A DNA stretch of 64,000 bases from Polytrichum commune (Eukaryota > Streptophyta > Polytrichopsida > Polytrichales > Polytrichaceae): contig OX485805.1 in assembly GCA_950295325.1 (NCBI GenBank), positions 24,477,501 to 24,541,500 of the forward strand, written 5' to 3'. Below are positions 1 to 12,185 of the stretch, in pieces. The position numbers and the translations under genes were made by a program. Below the pieces are notes generated by a model, which was not told the origin of the DNA, did no database searches, and saw only the letters and a program-made list of their open reading frames with translations. Each line of letters opens with the position of its first letter. Positions within the stretch are counted from its first letter, which is position 1.

Positions 1-138
1 TCTCACTTCACACTATGCTTGAGGGCCAAAGACTACATAAAATGGCTTTCCCAACACCCATGGTACGGCCTTTGGATGAGAGTCAAGGGTCCTCACCATT
101 ACAAGGTCACGGCTCTTGGCTCATGTGTGAAGTGGCCC
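1..138 (+). mobile_element. Right end of a PIF/Harbinger-like MITE (family Y), cut by the window edge
   Basis: The sequence matches the right end of the complete family-Y element at 36731-37220 and stops at the same terminus, GTGTGAAGTGGCCC. It is followed by TTA (139-141), which suits the 3-bp TWA duplication of PIF/Harbinger elements. The left half lies outside the window. No coding capacity is seen. Confidence 0.75.
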
Positions 139-306
139 TTAGACAAATGTAAGTTGGTTTGTGATCAATATTCACAAATGTCGCAACTAGATAAATTTAA
201 AGTAATTGATGGAATTTTTAAAACTCGTTTATTCTAGGTCTTGGTTGAGTTTCCTTCGTGATTTCATCTCTAGATCATCCTATGTTTGATGGTGAGAATA
301 TCTTGA
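139..306. other. Short intergenic spacer between MITEs
   Basis: AT-rich spacer. No gene or repeat recognised. Confidence 0.5.
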
Positions 307-781
307 GGGCCACTTCACACATGAGCCAAGAGCCGTGACCATGAAATTGTGAGAGCCCAAAAGAAAGTGTCCTAAGACCATCCCAAGACATATCCAACAT
401 CATGTAGTGTGGTCACAAACCCTCAACCAAATGTTGTTTCAATTAACTTCTATTCATGTAGGGGTGAGGGGGTCCTCACACGTGATAAAATAGAATAAAT
501 CAATGGTTGTGAGATTCTAGAGTGCCATGGTCTCCTAGTTCCGTGTTAGGCCTATCTCATAGGGGTGGTTTTTGAAAATATTTCAAGTGACCATGAACAC
601 ACAATCCATTCAATACCATGTAGAAATCCATGTAAACTTTACATCCATCTCGCATTCACTTACTCCGTCGGTCCCTCGAGTGTCTTGTGAAGCAAACTTA
701 GACCGGCTCCGCCTTTTCCACCAATGAAAGTGCTCGGAGTGCAATGGTCATGGGCCCTCAGTCTCGTGTGTGAAGTGGCCC
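307..781 (-). mobile_element. PIF/Harbinger-like MITE, family X, inverted copy
   Basis: It begins GGGCCACTTCACACATGAGC and ends GTGTGTGAAGTGGCCC, so the termini are inverted repeats. The interior aligns with the reverse complement of the 1859-2357 element. The flanks (TGA and TTG) do not give a clean 3-bp duplication, so one end may have decayed. Non-autonomous; no transposase. Confidence 0.7.
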
Positions 782-1855
782 TTGTTCTTCTATTCTTTGA
801 TCTCTTCTCGATTGGCACTATGTTTTATTAATTATCTATGATTCCAAACACTTTAGAAAACTTTGATTAGGTCTTTTGGATTCACCCTCTCAAGTTGTTG
901 TTACCCTAAATCATTCCAATCTATCATTAGATCACGTAATGCCCATGCAATGTAACGTCAAGGTCAAGTTTTCCATTGTGTCCCATCTAATCGTTGATAA
1001 TTAGGGTTATCTTAGTTTATTGGCTTAGATTTCTTCCTCTATGTCAATTCAACCTTAATTTCTCCCTTTCCATAATCTTTGATGAATGTGGACATTGAAT
1101 CTTTAATTGAATAACACGCCCCTCGTGTTCTCCTTTAAAGTCGAATCCTTATTCTAATAAATTCGATTTGTTCAAGTATCTATGAGCTCACATCTATGAT
1201 CAAGGTGAAGCGTGCCTCATTCACACCAACACCAGCAATTGACACCATCTCTCTCTCTATTCAAGTATTTATGATTAATCATGCAATGAATCGATAATAT
1301 GGTCGAGCAAATCTCACCCCTCTAATTACACGTGGTAGGTTTTTATTATCACTTATTGTCCTCTTGAGGGTAGAGCGTTATTTTCCAATGATAGTATATC
1401 TATTTGATCTCTACAAAGCATAATCATTCCCACACCGAAGACGTCATGTCATTTGTGAGAGTTGACACGTTGAGATTTACATACTCAATCTCACAATTGC
1501 CAACTATGTAATGAATGGAATTTGGTTTTCGTAACACCAAAGAATAAGTATAATTTTCATAACGAGGTTAGGACTTTAGAGTTGAATGAGAATATTGGAA
1601 GAGGTATGTACCATTCGAATGATCCCTCATTGCTATTTTATGTAAAGGAGAATCCACTCCTCCGGAATGTCACACTCAATTCTTAGGATGAAAGTAAGTT
1701 TTCTTACTCCGAAATGCTTAGACTAATTTTTGCACCCAAAGAGAGTCTAAGCCTAAATATAAAGCCTAAGTTAAAAGTAGTGTTGGTGAGAATTCATAGG
1801 TTTAATCACTGGTGCTTGAACAAGTGTTAGTCATGGATAACGTCAATTTCTAGAC
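782..1855. other. Intergenic stretch, nothing recognised
   Basis: AT-rich sequence without a coding-like open frame on either strand. No terminal repeats or tandem structure were recognised. Confidence 0.5.
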
Positions 1856-2360
1856 TAAGGGCCACTTCACACACGAGACTGAGTGCCCGTGACCATTACT
1901 CTTCAAGCACTCTCATTGGTGGAAAAGGCGGAACCGGTCCAAGTTCGCTTCACACTATGTTTGAGGGACCGACGGAATATGTGAATGCAAGATGGACGTA
2001 AAGTGTACATGGATTCCTACATGACATCAAATGGATCATGTTTCATGGTCACTTGGATTATTTTTAAAAACCACCTCTTGGAGGTAGGCCTATCACCAAA
2101 CTAGGAGACCATGGCACTTTGAACGCTCACAACCGTTGATTTATTCTATTTTATCATGTGTGAGGACCCGCATGAATAGAAATTCATTGAAATAGCATTT
2201 GGTTGAGGGCTTGGTCACATATGGCTTCACACTACACTTGAGGGCCCGTGACCACACGACATGATTTTGGAGGTGTGTTGGGTCGGCCTTTGGATACTTT
2301 CTTTTGGGCTCTGACAATTTCATGGTCACGGCTCTTGGCTTGTGTGCGAAGTGGCCCTAA
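1856..2360 (+). mobile_element. Complete PIF/Harbinger-like MITE, family X, with TAA target duplication
   Basis: The element body is 1859-2357 (499 bp), from GGGCCACTTCACACACGAGA to GTGCGAAGTGGCCC, flanked by TAA at 1856-1858 and 2358-2360. A GGG...CCC terminus with a TAA/TTA duplication is the signature of PIF/Harbinger (Tourist-type) elements. Subterminal blocks resembling CTTCACACTA...GAGGGCCCGTGACC recur inside. There is no coding capacity, so any mobility would need transposase supplied elsewhere. Related copies lie at 307-781 and 20272-20746. Confidence 0.85.
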
Positions 2361-4004
2361 GTGTTTTCTTATGCTGATTAGGTAGCCTTTTTTTTTAGTT
2401 CAATCACTTCACATACGGGTGTCCACTAAATATTGTTAGTGTCATACGGTATTTTATGTCACCATGGTAACTTTTTGAATGACACTTCTTATGAATAAGT
2501 TTACAAGTATTGCCATGAATGATTTATATTCGGATGAAATTCATGCCAATTATTAAAACAAACTTTGGTATATTATGCACCCTAACATTTTTGTGATGAA
2601 GTATTGTCATGGATGATTGAAAGTGGATGGAAAATCACTTAGTAGGCTACAATAACCGCAAGATTGTAAGTCCATAATGCCCAAATATTTCTACAAGGAA
2701 TGAAAAATAGTGGCGGGTTAACATTTTAGTGTTGGTGACACTAGATGAGAGGGTTACAATTAGCATTGAGCAAGACAAATGGAATCAGTGACACTAAACA
2801 AAACAATTAGTGTTGCTAGGCTAAGTAGCTTCTCCTACTCTACGTAAATTTCTCTTAGCTAAAGTAAACTCATTATCCCAATTAGTGAGGGAGGGCTAAT
2901 AGTGAGCGTGGAAAATTAGTGAAGGTGACACTAATTTCCTTCACACTATGAAATTGGTGCCACCAATAGATCTAAGAAGCATTGTTCATCCCAACACTGT
3001 TCAATAAAAATATTGTTCACAACAACACTATTCACTAGCAACATTTTGACACTATTCACTTGTAATACAATTGTTTCTATCACTCTGCAAACACCTTAGA
3101 GCACTCACTAGTTCTCTTACAATGAAAATGAGCATGTATTCGTGAATTTAATATCACGTAATAAAAAGTTCAGCCCTCACTAATTTTGAGACTTGACAAA
3201 ATAGTGCTTGTTTAAAAAATTAGTACCACATGCATTAATTGGGATAATCAATGTAGCTTTCCTAGGCTATTATTAGATTATTGGACTAAGTTAATTTCCT
3301 AGACTAAGTAACACAACTAAGCCACGTGTCAACATGCTATTGTGTTTACTTAGGCAATGTGTCTTGGCACTAAGTACGTCAATTTCTCTAAGGTAGAGTA
3401 GTCTTGAGTCTAGAAAGCGAATCGTCATGTAGAATGTCAACGTGAGAATGAGAGAATGCACTCTACTTTTTGTCCACTTCGTATACTATCTAGAATCTAT
3501 GAAATTCTAGAATAGGTAGTCAACCTTTAGATCCCTAACCATGTCTATTTATTTCCTTCATTTTTAGTTTCTATGTTCAACTTTAATATATTTAGCCATA
3601 CGGCTCTACATTTAAATTCCAATGTTTTTCCTTAAAATAACTTTCATCAATGCACATGTTGTTGTTGTTGTTGTTGTTGGAACATGCATGGAGGTCACAT
3701 GAGAGAAGGTAAGACATAAGAAATGAGCGGTGCGCAGTAACATGTGAATGGTCACATGTGAATAATGATGTCAAACATACTAAAGTTGCATGGGTTTAGG
3801 GTTCATATTTTGAGATTGGTGAGCAATTACTTGAACTTATTCATGTGTTAGGTGATTTCAATTTTCAAAATGACAAGCAAAGGGGTCTATTACCATGGGT
3901 CCATGGAAACACTTTTAGTGAATTGCTAGTTATCTTTATTACAATCCAAAACATATAATATAATGAATTGACATTATAACTAGGACTCAAGTGTTTATGG
4001 AAAA
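2361..4004. other. Intergenic stretch with decayed short repeats
   Basis: No gene seen. The 2700-3010 part carries scattered TTAGTGTTGGTGACACTA-like and AATTAGTGT motifs that recur at 18060-18240 and 22560-22660, so a decayed small-element family is likely. A (TTG)n microsatellite lies at about 3658-3680. Confidence 0.5.
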
Positions 4005-4210
4005 GGACTTGACCAAAATCAATAATGCATGTGAGAGGATTTTTTTTATTTTTTTATTTTTTTCTGCATAGTTGAGATATGCACATTGCAAAAACATTGT
4101 TTTGGGGAAGTAACTAGAAGAGTATGTTGAAAATCTTGAGATTTCATACTTTAAGAAGCAATGTAGTCAAATAATTCATATTGATATGTATTTTTTCCAC
4201 AAATAATAAA
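4005..4210. repeat. Dispersed repeat, second copy at 43465-43645
   Basis: Both copies share AATGCATGTGAGAG-like sequence, then AGTTGAGAYATGC, GTAACTAGAAGA and TTTAAGAAG blocks in the same order and orientation. In both places remains of a minus-strand gene follow to the right (4369-5291 and 44000-44770). The repeat may therefore be the 3-prime end of one transposon family. Confidence 0.6.
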
Positions 4211-4368
4211 GTGTACATGTAACTAAAATGTACCACAACAAGAGATGTATCCCACATTTCGGATTTACTTTTGTCATTTCTATCATATGTGTTGTTGGTA
4301 GAAGTGCACATGTACAATTTCATAATATCCATAATTCATGTATAAGTCTAGATTTTGTCAAATCATAG

Positions 4369-5291
4369 TTACATTTGAAGCATTGGGGTGAACATAATAT
4401 TGGCATCGCCACTTACGTTGAACAACACCGACAAGTCAAGTAGTCGTGTGACCTTGTTGTAGGTTAACACTAGAGTGTGAATGTATTTGTTGTTATCGTT
4501 ATCTACCTTGCATAGAAATCTAAACACATAGTAAAGGTGTTTGCAGTATACCCATTTCCCTTTTTTCCAAAAATCATGGAGGACATTTTGGTGAAGTCCA
4601 AGCGTATACATGGTGGGTTGTCGCCAATTGTGACATATTTGGAGTTGTCTTCCTTTGGGACATTGTTGATGATTACTCCAAATCATGGATATGGAATGGA
4701 CGTGACTCCAACAATATAGTATTTTGTCCATGAGTTCAGTGCTTTCTCGATTGTTTTTGTGATCCACTATAATTGGTGTGTTGGATTCTAACACACTATC
4801 TTTGAAAATCTGAAAGTTGGATGACATCCGAGTTCAGTGGCATCTGGGAATCTCTACAAGTCAAAAACTCCTCTATCATGCTCTTTTTGCTCGTGTGTTT
4901 GGGTGGAGAATGTAGTAATTCACTTTGTCAAGTGAATGTGAATCATTATTGGCACCGGGTGGCCAATCAATTTCTTGTTCTGTGAAACCAAACAACTTTG
5001 AACCCTCCAATGCACTACCCATGGAGTTAAGATCTTTTGCCCTTGAATAAGACCTCACGGCCTCCACCAATAGTTCGAGATCTCCACAATTGGTACCCGA
5101 CTTCAATTTAAGGACATTGGATTTAGGATTTTACTAACGAAACCCCCTTTTAACCATGTCATACAATTCCTAATACGCACGAAGGCTTGGATCAAATTGC
5201 CAACTATGGCGTCATCTAGGAAAGTCATCTTGTTGCCAAATTGTTGGAGTCGCTTGTTATGCACATTTTCCGTAAGGTTGCATGTCAACAT
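4369..5291 (-). pseudogene. Remnant of a SWIM-domain (MULE/FAR1-type) gene
   Basis: Three minus-strand frames hold coding-like pieces. From 5291 down there is a block ending in LIQAFVRIRN. From 5106 down there is a block with SKLFGFTEQEIDWPPGANN. From about 4640 to 4369 there is YVTIGDNPPC, then a frame change, then KGKWVYCKHLYYVFRFLCKV. The last part resembles a SWIM zinc finger (C-x-C ... C-x-H) of MULE transposases and FAR1-like proteins. The second Cys of the first pair appears changed (C-I-R), and the Cys pair and the CKH lie in different frames. The gene is therefore broken. The DDE region was not found. It could instead be a host SWIM protein gene in decay. Confidence 0.5.
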
Positions 5292-6872
5292 TTATGCATG
5301 TTCGTCCATTGACATATAATGTAAACACCATACAAAAGCCGCATATGAGAATAATACAACATATACTTGTAACGTGGTAGAGGAAAACATGACCATTAAA
5401 TATATGGTTTTGTAATGCAATTAATATAAGTATATGACCACTCATTGCATGTAATTGATATGGCAAAACCCCAAACACTTTGAGAAGCCCAACATGCCTT
5501 CTTCTATGGCAAATCCAAAAGACATCCACCATGAATAAATCATATAATATTTAAGGAGAGGGTGCTTTGGAACTCATCATTTTTTCATCATATATCTTTT
5601 CAGAGCACTACCATGTTGCCATCCTCTCCACAAACATGCTTGGAAGAAATTCTCTCTAATGGCAAAAGACAGTAAAGACTACACTCAAAACTCAGATGAT
5701 TAGCAACAACTACCCTAAACATGGAACCCTTAATGGAATCCCTAAATTGTATTTATTGTTGGAAATGAACTCAACATATAAATTCCTCTAAGCATTACCA
5801 TTTTGGGGTTTGAAACCCAAAAGCATGAACATTGAGAGTATTGAACATGTCAAAAAGCATAAAAGAAACCACTTACACAATTGTAACTAGATTTTATGCC
5901 AAGCTCTTGATTAAAAACTCTACAGTGCACCCCTACAACCCTTGTGCATGGAGGAGACTATCCAAACCCTAAATCAAAGAAATGCATAAGCTCATGCACA
6001 TAATGCAACATGAACATTGTTGGTTCAAAAAACAGACAAGTCCCAATTGTGGTTTCTAATACAATGCATGTTGTTGCAAAACCTTGTATGTGTGAAATGA
6101 GTGCTCCAAACCCTAACCCCTCATCACCAAGTCATCCATATGGCGATGTTTCAAATTTTATCCATCAATATTCATCTACAAGAAGCGTATGCACCTCTAT
6201 TATAAATGGGACATTGGATCTCATTTTGACCAACCTACTTTACCTCTAGAATAGAATAAGATCTATTTTTGTTTTCTAGCAAGCCTATTGTAGAAAACAT
6301 GTTCAAGAAAAAACAAGTATCTACCTACCCTCCATTATATATAAACCTCAAAAACCCCCATTGTGGTGATGCTAATTTACTTCAAAGCCGTTTCTAAATT
6401 TTAGGACCAATGTAATTACAAAACCCCTTCATTTGATTGCACATTAACAAACACTAAAAAGGGAGTGCTCCCCATGGTTCAAGGTTGCAACAAAACCATG
6501 CATGGATTTGTAGAAGGCGCACTAAACTTTTAATGCACCATTTGTATTGTAGTGTAACCTTAACTATCCATCCCACGGTGTTGCATGTGGTCAAAATGGT
6601 GGACCCTTACAAGGTTCGTACAATTTACAAGGACCCACCATAGAGGGGCATCACTTAATTAACCAATCATTTAAAAAAAACAAAACACAATCCTTATTAG
6701 TGGAAACACCACTAGAAGCAACATATGAATCCTCGGCAATCAACTTACGTCACTAGGAACTCGCCCTACGTCGTTGAAAATTTGCAAATCTATCATATTG
6801 GTAGATTCGTAAATTTCTTCCAATGATCCAAGAATATTGTCGAGGACTCATATCTTCATATACTGACTATCC
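5292..6872. other. Intergenic stretch, nothing recognised
   Basis: Only short open frames without recognisable motifs. A small palindrome-like core (AATCTATCATATTGGTAGATT) near 6789 recurs as AAATCTATCACATTGATAGATTT near 22972, suggesting a decayed MITE. Confidence 0.45.
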
Positions 6873-7090
6873 CAATTAGTGCGTGTCTCGGTCCGAGATG
6901 ACCTTAAACTACCAGATGATGGTGGAGAGATACCCAAATCTCAAGGAAGAGGTTGGCGGTTTGAATCCTGGTTGTGAAATCTCCTCTCGACTTGATGGAA
7001 AACTTGCCAGGTGGTCAACTGCCTCTTGTGCTTTGGCGTTGGCATGTCGGCCTTCTCTCTCAACAAATAAAAAACAATTAGTGCGTGTCT
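6873..7090 (+). mobile_element. tRNA-type SINE with a perfect 16-bp target-site duplication
   Basis: CAATTAGTGCGTGTCT occurs at 6873-6888 and again at 7075-7090. The 186 bp between them (6889-7074) begin CGGTCCGAGATGACC. They carry GGTTTGAATCC at 6958-6968, one base off the pol III B-box consensus GGTTCGANTCC, and end in an A-rich tail (CAACAAATAAAAAA). A weak A-box-like stretch lies about 45 bp upstream of the B box. Long target duplication, internal B box and A-rich 3-prime end are the marks of a SINE mobilised by LINE machinery. No second copy was recognised in the window. Confidence 0.75.
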
Positions 7091-7265
7091 TTATTCTCAA
7101 CTACGCAGTGCAAGAACATCTTACTCAGAAGTTCAATTTCCACTAACAAAAGTTTCAATAGGTCGTTCGAACATTATAGAACATCAATTACTTGGATCGC
7201 TAAAATATCATGTTCTCATTAAATAGTCATAGCACCCCATAACTCTGAATACCGTAGGTTCATAG

Positions 7266-7634
7266 GGATCTTTGTATTGTAGTCCTACGAGCGTCTCGCG
7301 GAGGCCTTCCGCGGGCTGCGCTCCCCCGCGGGCAGCCCGAGTCTGCCCTGCCTCCAGACCCCCCCACGCGAGACTTCCGGTGCCCGTCCCCGACCCGCGA
7401 CTCGGGTAGTTCCGTCCGTCCCCTCCCGCTCCGTCGTCCCTTCCGTCCCTGCTGAGTCACCCACCCACCCACCCCGCCCCGCCCCCCCCCCTCCCCGATC
7501 CCGGCCGCGCCCATTCTCGTGTGTCTCCGCCGTGCCGCATCTCCGCTGCGCTGCTGCAGCACTGTGCTCCAGATCCACCGTGCTCCTGCACGCGCAAGCG
7601 GCTGTCCTGGGATCGCCTGTGTCTTGGGACTCAA
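7266..7634 (+). repeat. Left long terminal inverted repeat of the MULE
   Basis: It aligns almost throughout with the reverse complement of 15801-16134, from the terminal GGATCT to GTCTTGGGACTCA. The main differences are indels in C-rich runs and an extra GCTCCCCCGCGGGC-like block near 7320. It is very C-rich on the plus strand and would hold the promoter of the partner gene, by analogy with MuDR. Confidence 0.88.
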
Positions 7635-7830
7635 CACATTCAACTCAACGTCACATCATCGTTGAAGACACGATTACTTCGTGGTGCTTCTGCCTTGCGT
7701 AGCTTCATCGCCCTGGTGACATCGTATACGGGGTCCAAAACTTCGGGAGGCGCGAGCATTGAGTGGTCACGAAGGTCCGGCTCGACATAGGCCATTATAC
7801 GGAGGCGTTGCAAACAACGGAGTTGCGAAT

Positions 7831-10762
7831 ATGGCTGCCCGGGTAAGATCTCATTGAGTTGTTTCTCTGTCAGCCATTTCCTCATGTCCGCACACCGTCC
7901 TTGTTGTTCTAGTCGCCATTGTTGTCTTTCACTTCCTCTCGCCCTCTCATTGTAGACTGTCATCTCTATCCAGGACGCTGATCGGAATGGAGCTGATCTG
8001 TCCGGACTCTCCTATGCCGAGGCAGTGGAGTACTTGTGGGAGCAAGCAACCATCCTCGACTACAAGACCCTCGGCCGGAAAGGACAGGACGCGCTGAATG
8101 TTGCGACGCCAGGGATTGTGCCCGGGGTAAGTGCTTCATTACCTTCCTTGCAACCATGGTGCGGTTGTAATGCTAGATGTCAGTGACCTTGTTCTCCATT
8201 GCCCTGCGTTTTAGGGTTCATTCTCCTCCAATCCTGCAGGTCATGGTGAAGAACAAGAAAGGGGAGTTGGAGAATGTGATACTCTGCACGACGGTATGGA
8301 CGGACAAGCCTAGGATGAGGGAGGCTTACAGTATTTCGGAGTTCGACTGGATGGTGGTCGAGGTGAATGCTCTCTGGAGGCGGAAGCATAGGACGGTGAA
8401 TCAGAAGGCCAAAAGGATTCTTTTTTTCTGCCGTCTGTGCAACAAGGATATGGTGGATAAATCAGAATTGGCGTGGCATAGGCAGCAGGACCTCTGTCCC
8501 ATGTATGATGCCCTCAAGGACGGCCCTCTGAAGATGTTCCCTGTCAATGGCGCCAAGGGGAATTCGGAGATTGCGGCAGTGTTCAAGACATATAAAATCA
8601 AGCTCCCCTGGCAGAATGGTGGCACTGGTGGAGAGAGGCCCGAGGACGAGCCGTCGGTTGGTGAAGTGGAGATGGAGGACGTCGTGAACCTCAGCAGCGA
8701 CGCTTCCAGTCGAGACAACGCATTCATGCATGTCCCAGACGCCAATGAAGAGGAGGAAGGTCGGGAAGTCTATCCTGGAAGAGATAGAAGACATTCGGCG
8801 GTTGAAGCAGGAGCATATGCCGAAGGAAGCAGCCACCGCGGCTAAGAAAGTTAAGGGTGCACTGGCGGACAAGGGGAAGGGTGGACTGGATAGGACGCCG
8901 AAGCCGCATGCGGCCTCCAGGACGAGCACGCCGGTCCGTGCCGTAGCTGCAAAGCGATCCACTGTCGGGACGCAGTCGACCAGGATGCCTGGACAGAGTA
9001 GCCGCCCTGCTCCGAAAGGATCATCTGCGAAGGAGCCATTGGACACCATGCCCCCGCCACCCTTGGATCCCAGGATCGAGCTGGAGGGACGTTTACAGTT
9101 GAAGGCAACATCAAAATTCCCGGACTGCAACATCGGATCGGAGCCGAAAAAACCAGGTAAGCCCCCGGGATTATATAGTCTCATAGAGCAGACGGGGGAT
9201 GTGATTGACCTGGACCTTCCCACGTCCCTCCAGAGAGCCAAGGACGCGGTGTTCACTCTCCACGCCAACGGGACGTTGGGGAGGAAAATCTTCAACGCCT
9301 GGGGGGCGTTTTCGATGGATCCCGCCATCCGGGTGAGTAGTTTTCCAGTACTCCTAATCTGAATTTCTGGCTATCTATACTGTTATTTTCTCCATTGCTG
9401 ATATCCCCAGTCTGCCAGTATTCCTTGTCTAAATTTGCTGATACGTCCTCTTTGCGGTGTGCTCCAGGACGGTCTCCCACAACCAGTCTACGAGGCGGCA
9501 AAGCAATGCCTGGAAGCGTTTCGGAAGAAGGACGACATCCTCATGACGATGGAGATCGACGCGTTTATAAGACACCACAGCGACGTTTGTACTTACCAAC
9601 AACAGGCTGATGCGAGGCAGCGGGCGAAGGAAGCCGTCTTGGCCCAGAGGTCAGCGTACGTTGCGTCGGCACTGGAGAAGTATGACCGCAACATGTTGCT
9701 GGAGGCGGAGACCCGTGTTTGGCAATGGTCCCCCCTTTTCTTGCGCTTGCTGGAGAAGCCTGTCCCGAGATTCCTCACCTTGCCCTGCAGGCACAATGAG
9801 GAGGAGTTCCAGGACATCCTCACCTGGATTCGGGCTGAATGCCGCCGCCAGGAAGGTAGGACAGCTACCCCTCCATTTCTTAGAGCATTGAAGCTCTTCA
9901 GTCGTGGGGAGAATGGCGTGGAGGCTCCCATGATATGTCCCCGGGTTGGCGTGTCCTCTGGTTTCCTGTACGACCGAATGCCACAGGTGAAATTCGCTAT
10001 GAAGGACTTGCCAACTCTGGGCATGCTTCTGTTCCCTACAATGGACATCATGTCGGAGGAATTCCAGGCATTCACGGATGTGACATCCAGCGGGGTTGGG
10101 TTTGAGGGCTTGCTGGAGATGGCAGCGTCCTGGATGCGTGCCTGCTTCTGGAGGGCATGCAATGACATGCTCGCCCTCGACAAGGAGGACGACCTACGGG
10201 TCCTGTGGCTGGAGGCATCGAAGGAGAGGCGGGACCGGGCACTGGAGGCATTATGGCACATCATGCTCTTACGGGAGGGGGTAGACCTTGAGTATGCGCT
10301 GGCGAGCCTGGACTGGACAGGACAGGGTTAAGGACTGTTGTGCCTCAAGATGTTGTGCAGGCGATGAAGGATCTCCGGGACGTGTCAATGAAGTTCTGTC
10401 TTACGAAGCTCAGTCCCTGGAGCGGAGGTCAGAGTCAACCAGTTCACTTGGACGACCTTCAAGGTCTGGATCTGGGTGACTTTGGTGCCTCACAGGTCCT
10501 ATGTACCATGGAGGCACTGGGCAGGGTGGGGGATTTGGGAGCCCTGTCCCAGCAAGGTTGTGGTGGTGGAGGTGAGGGAGCCGAGGCGCAGCCTGAAGAG
10601 GACCCGGGGGCAAAGGCACATGACGCACTTGCCAAGGACACGGTCTACAAGGGTGGTGTCGCGGAGGTGGTAAGCGCGTCCGACTATAAGACGGAGGACA
10701 GCAGCGCAGGTGACGGAGAAGGCGACACTGAGGCTGTAGTGCACCTAGGCGAGACACAGTAG
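7831..10762 (+). pseudogene. MULE partner protein (MuDR-B position), unknown family, C2HC finger; frameshifted
   Basis: Four exons fit by phase: 7831-7842 (ATG, MAAR), 7974-8126, 8240-9332 and 9468-10762, with GTAAGA, GTAAGT and GTGAGT donors. The product would be about 850 residues. Exon 3 encodes a C2HC finger, C-x2-C-x12-H-x5-C (CRLCNKDM...WHRQQDLC), then an acidic linker and a basic KRRKVGK stretch that could be a nuclear signal. The C-terminal half is helical and charged, with no family I recognise. Two frame changes are seen. One lies in the 8700-8760 overlap, where the frame moves by +1. The other is at about 10316-10327, where a tandem ACAGG ACAGG throws the frame into TAA; removing one copy restores it. 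It converges on the transposase, as mudrB does in MuDR, but no similarity to MURB was recognised. Confidence 0.7.
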
Positions 10763-11696
10763 ACGGATATTATTTTTGTGTGCTCCGTCATAGTAGTTGT
10801 ACAGTTTAGGGCACGACAGGTCTAGGGCGGGAGATGCACTTGAGTTGTAAATTTTTCATGACACTCTGATTTGGTATAAAACCGAACTTCGTGACCTGTC
10901 TTATGAACTTGGTTTGTGTCATGTGGGCACTGGCACGCTTGGGATATCCAGGAAAGGATAAATTTAAAATTTTAGATCCAAAGAATAAATTGACCTTGTC
11001 CGGATGATTCCTTTTCTTACCAATTGGGGTTCAAGACAGATTCCGGTTATTCCCACAAAAGGACATATACGGACATAAAAACTTGGTCGAAACAAGTTGG
11101 TGTAAACTTATATGCAAAATTTGAGGGACTATGCTCCAATATTTGGATTAAATATATGGTAAGGGCCTGTGCTCAAACCGTGGGGCGAAGGCAAAGAAGG
11201 GGGGATGTCGGAAAACTGGGTTGAGACAATCCTTTTTCATACCCATATCATGCCAGTACCCATGTCTATCGTAGGAATGGTATGCATGCAATTTAATATA
11301 AAATAAAATAAAATTTTAGTATATTATGGAATGATGTGACTAATGTGACTAATACCCAATCGGGGTATTAGTCACATTAGTCACATTAGTCACATCATTA
11401 TAAAATCTTGCACAACAAAGAATTATCATTCCTGGAAAGTAACGTGGACAGGTAATCAAAAAATAAGTACGTTTGACATCATAAAAGGAACAATGTTTGA
11501 CATCATAAAACATTCGATACCAGGGCGACAAAATCCATAAAAATAAAAAACATGTGAGCACGGCAACACCAGGACGAGAGTGGAAATATGACATGGCAGC
11601 CTTCACAGGTAATGTAGGGACCCGAGAACGAACCCTACATATGTCCTATGCAAAGCCAACACTATTTGTTGTCCTGTCCCTAACCCATACGGCTTT
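10763..11696. other. Spacer between the two convergent MULE genes
   Basis: This holds the two 3-prime ends. The only clear structure is the hairpin at 11331-11398. A 67-codon open frame at 11024-11224 has no recognisable motif. Confidence 0.55.
11331..11398. repeat. Large hairpin built from GTGACTAAT units
   Basis: The left arm (11331-11357) and right arm (11363-11398) are perfect inverted copies, except that the right arm has three 9-bp GTGACTAAT units and the left arm has two. The stem is 27 bp with one 9-nt bulge and a 5-nt loop. Its place between convergent genes suits a 3-prime-end or transcription-termination role, but that is inference. Confidence 0.8.
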
Positions 11697-12185
11697 TTAG
11701 GCGTCCTGAACCACCTTCCGTTTTTTGCCAACATTCCCGCCCTTGTGCCTTGAGCGCTCTAGGAAACTCGGATGCCGTCTTGTGTTATTGTCACACTCGC
11801 CTGCTTCAAACTGTGGCTGAGAAAGGGGATGGAGTAGACCAGCTTGGGCCTTTGCCTGCCTGTCGAAAATCTTCCCCTTAACGCTCTTGACCTGAGCTAA
11901 GGCAAAGGCTGTCAAGGACCTATCCTGGGTCACTAAATCTTGGATCTCACGCAAATCGGCAAGGAAATAGCTGTATTGGCCAATAGGGCCACTCCTCTCA
12001 ACTCCAGTGTTCACTTTCCTGCCCTCATGAAACGCATCAATGGCTGAGCTGTCAATGCCTGCCTCAATGGTTCCCTTCACAGTACCAGCGTGTCTTATAA
12101 TGAAGGTGTCTTCAATGTCCGGGTGTAGGCACTTGAACACTTTCATAGCGTGCTTGCAAATGTTGCCTCGCATTCCCATGGGACA

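Noticed and set aside
7285-7643. Long glycine/arginine-rich open frames in the MULE left TIR
   Set aside because: They come from C-rich TIR sequence; the length of the G/C runs differs between the two TIRs, which would break the frames.
8462-9328. 288-codon open frame on the minus strand
   Set aside because: It is antisense to the MULE partner gene, whose exons, splice sites and finger are supported on the plus strand. GC-rich coding sequence often leaves long antisense frames.
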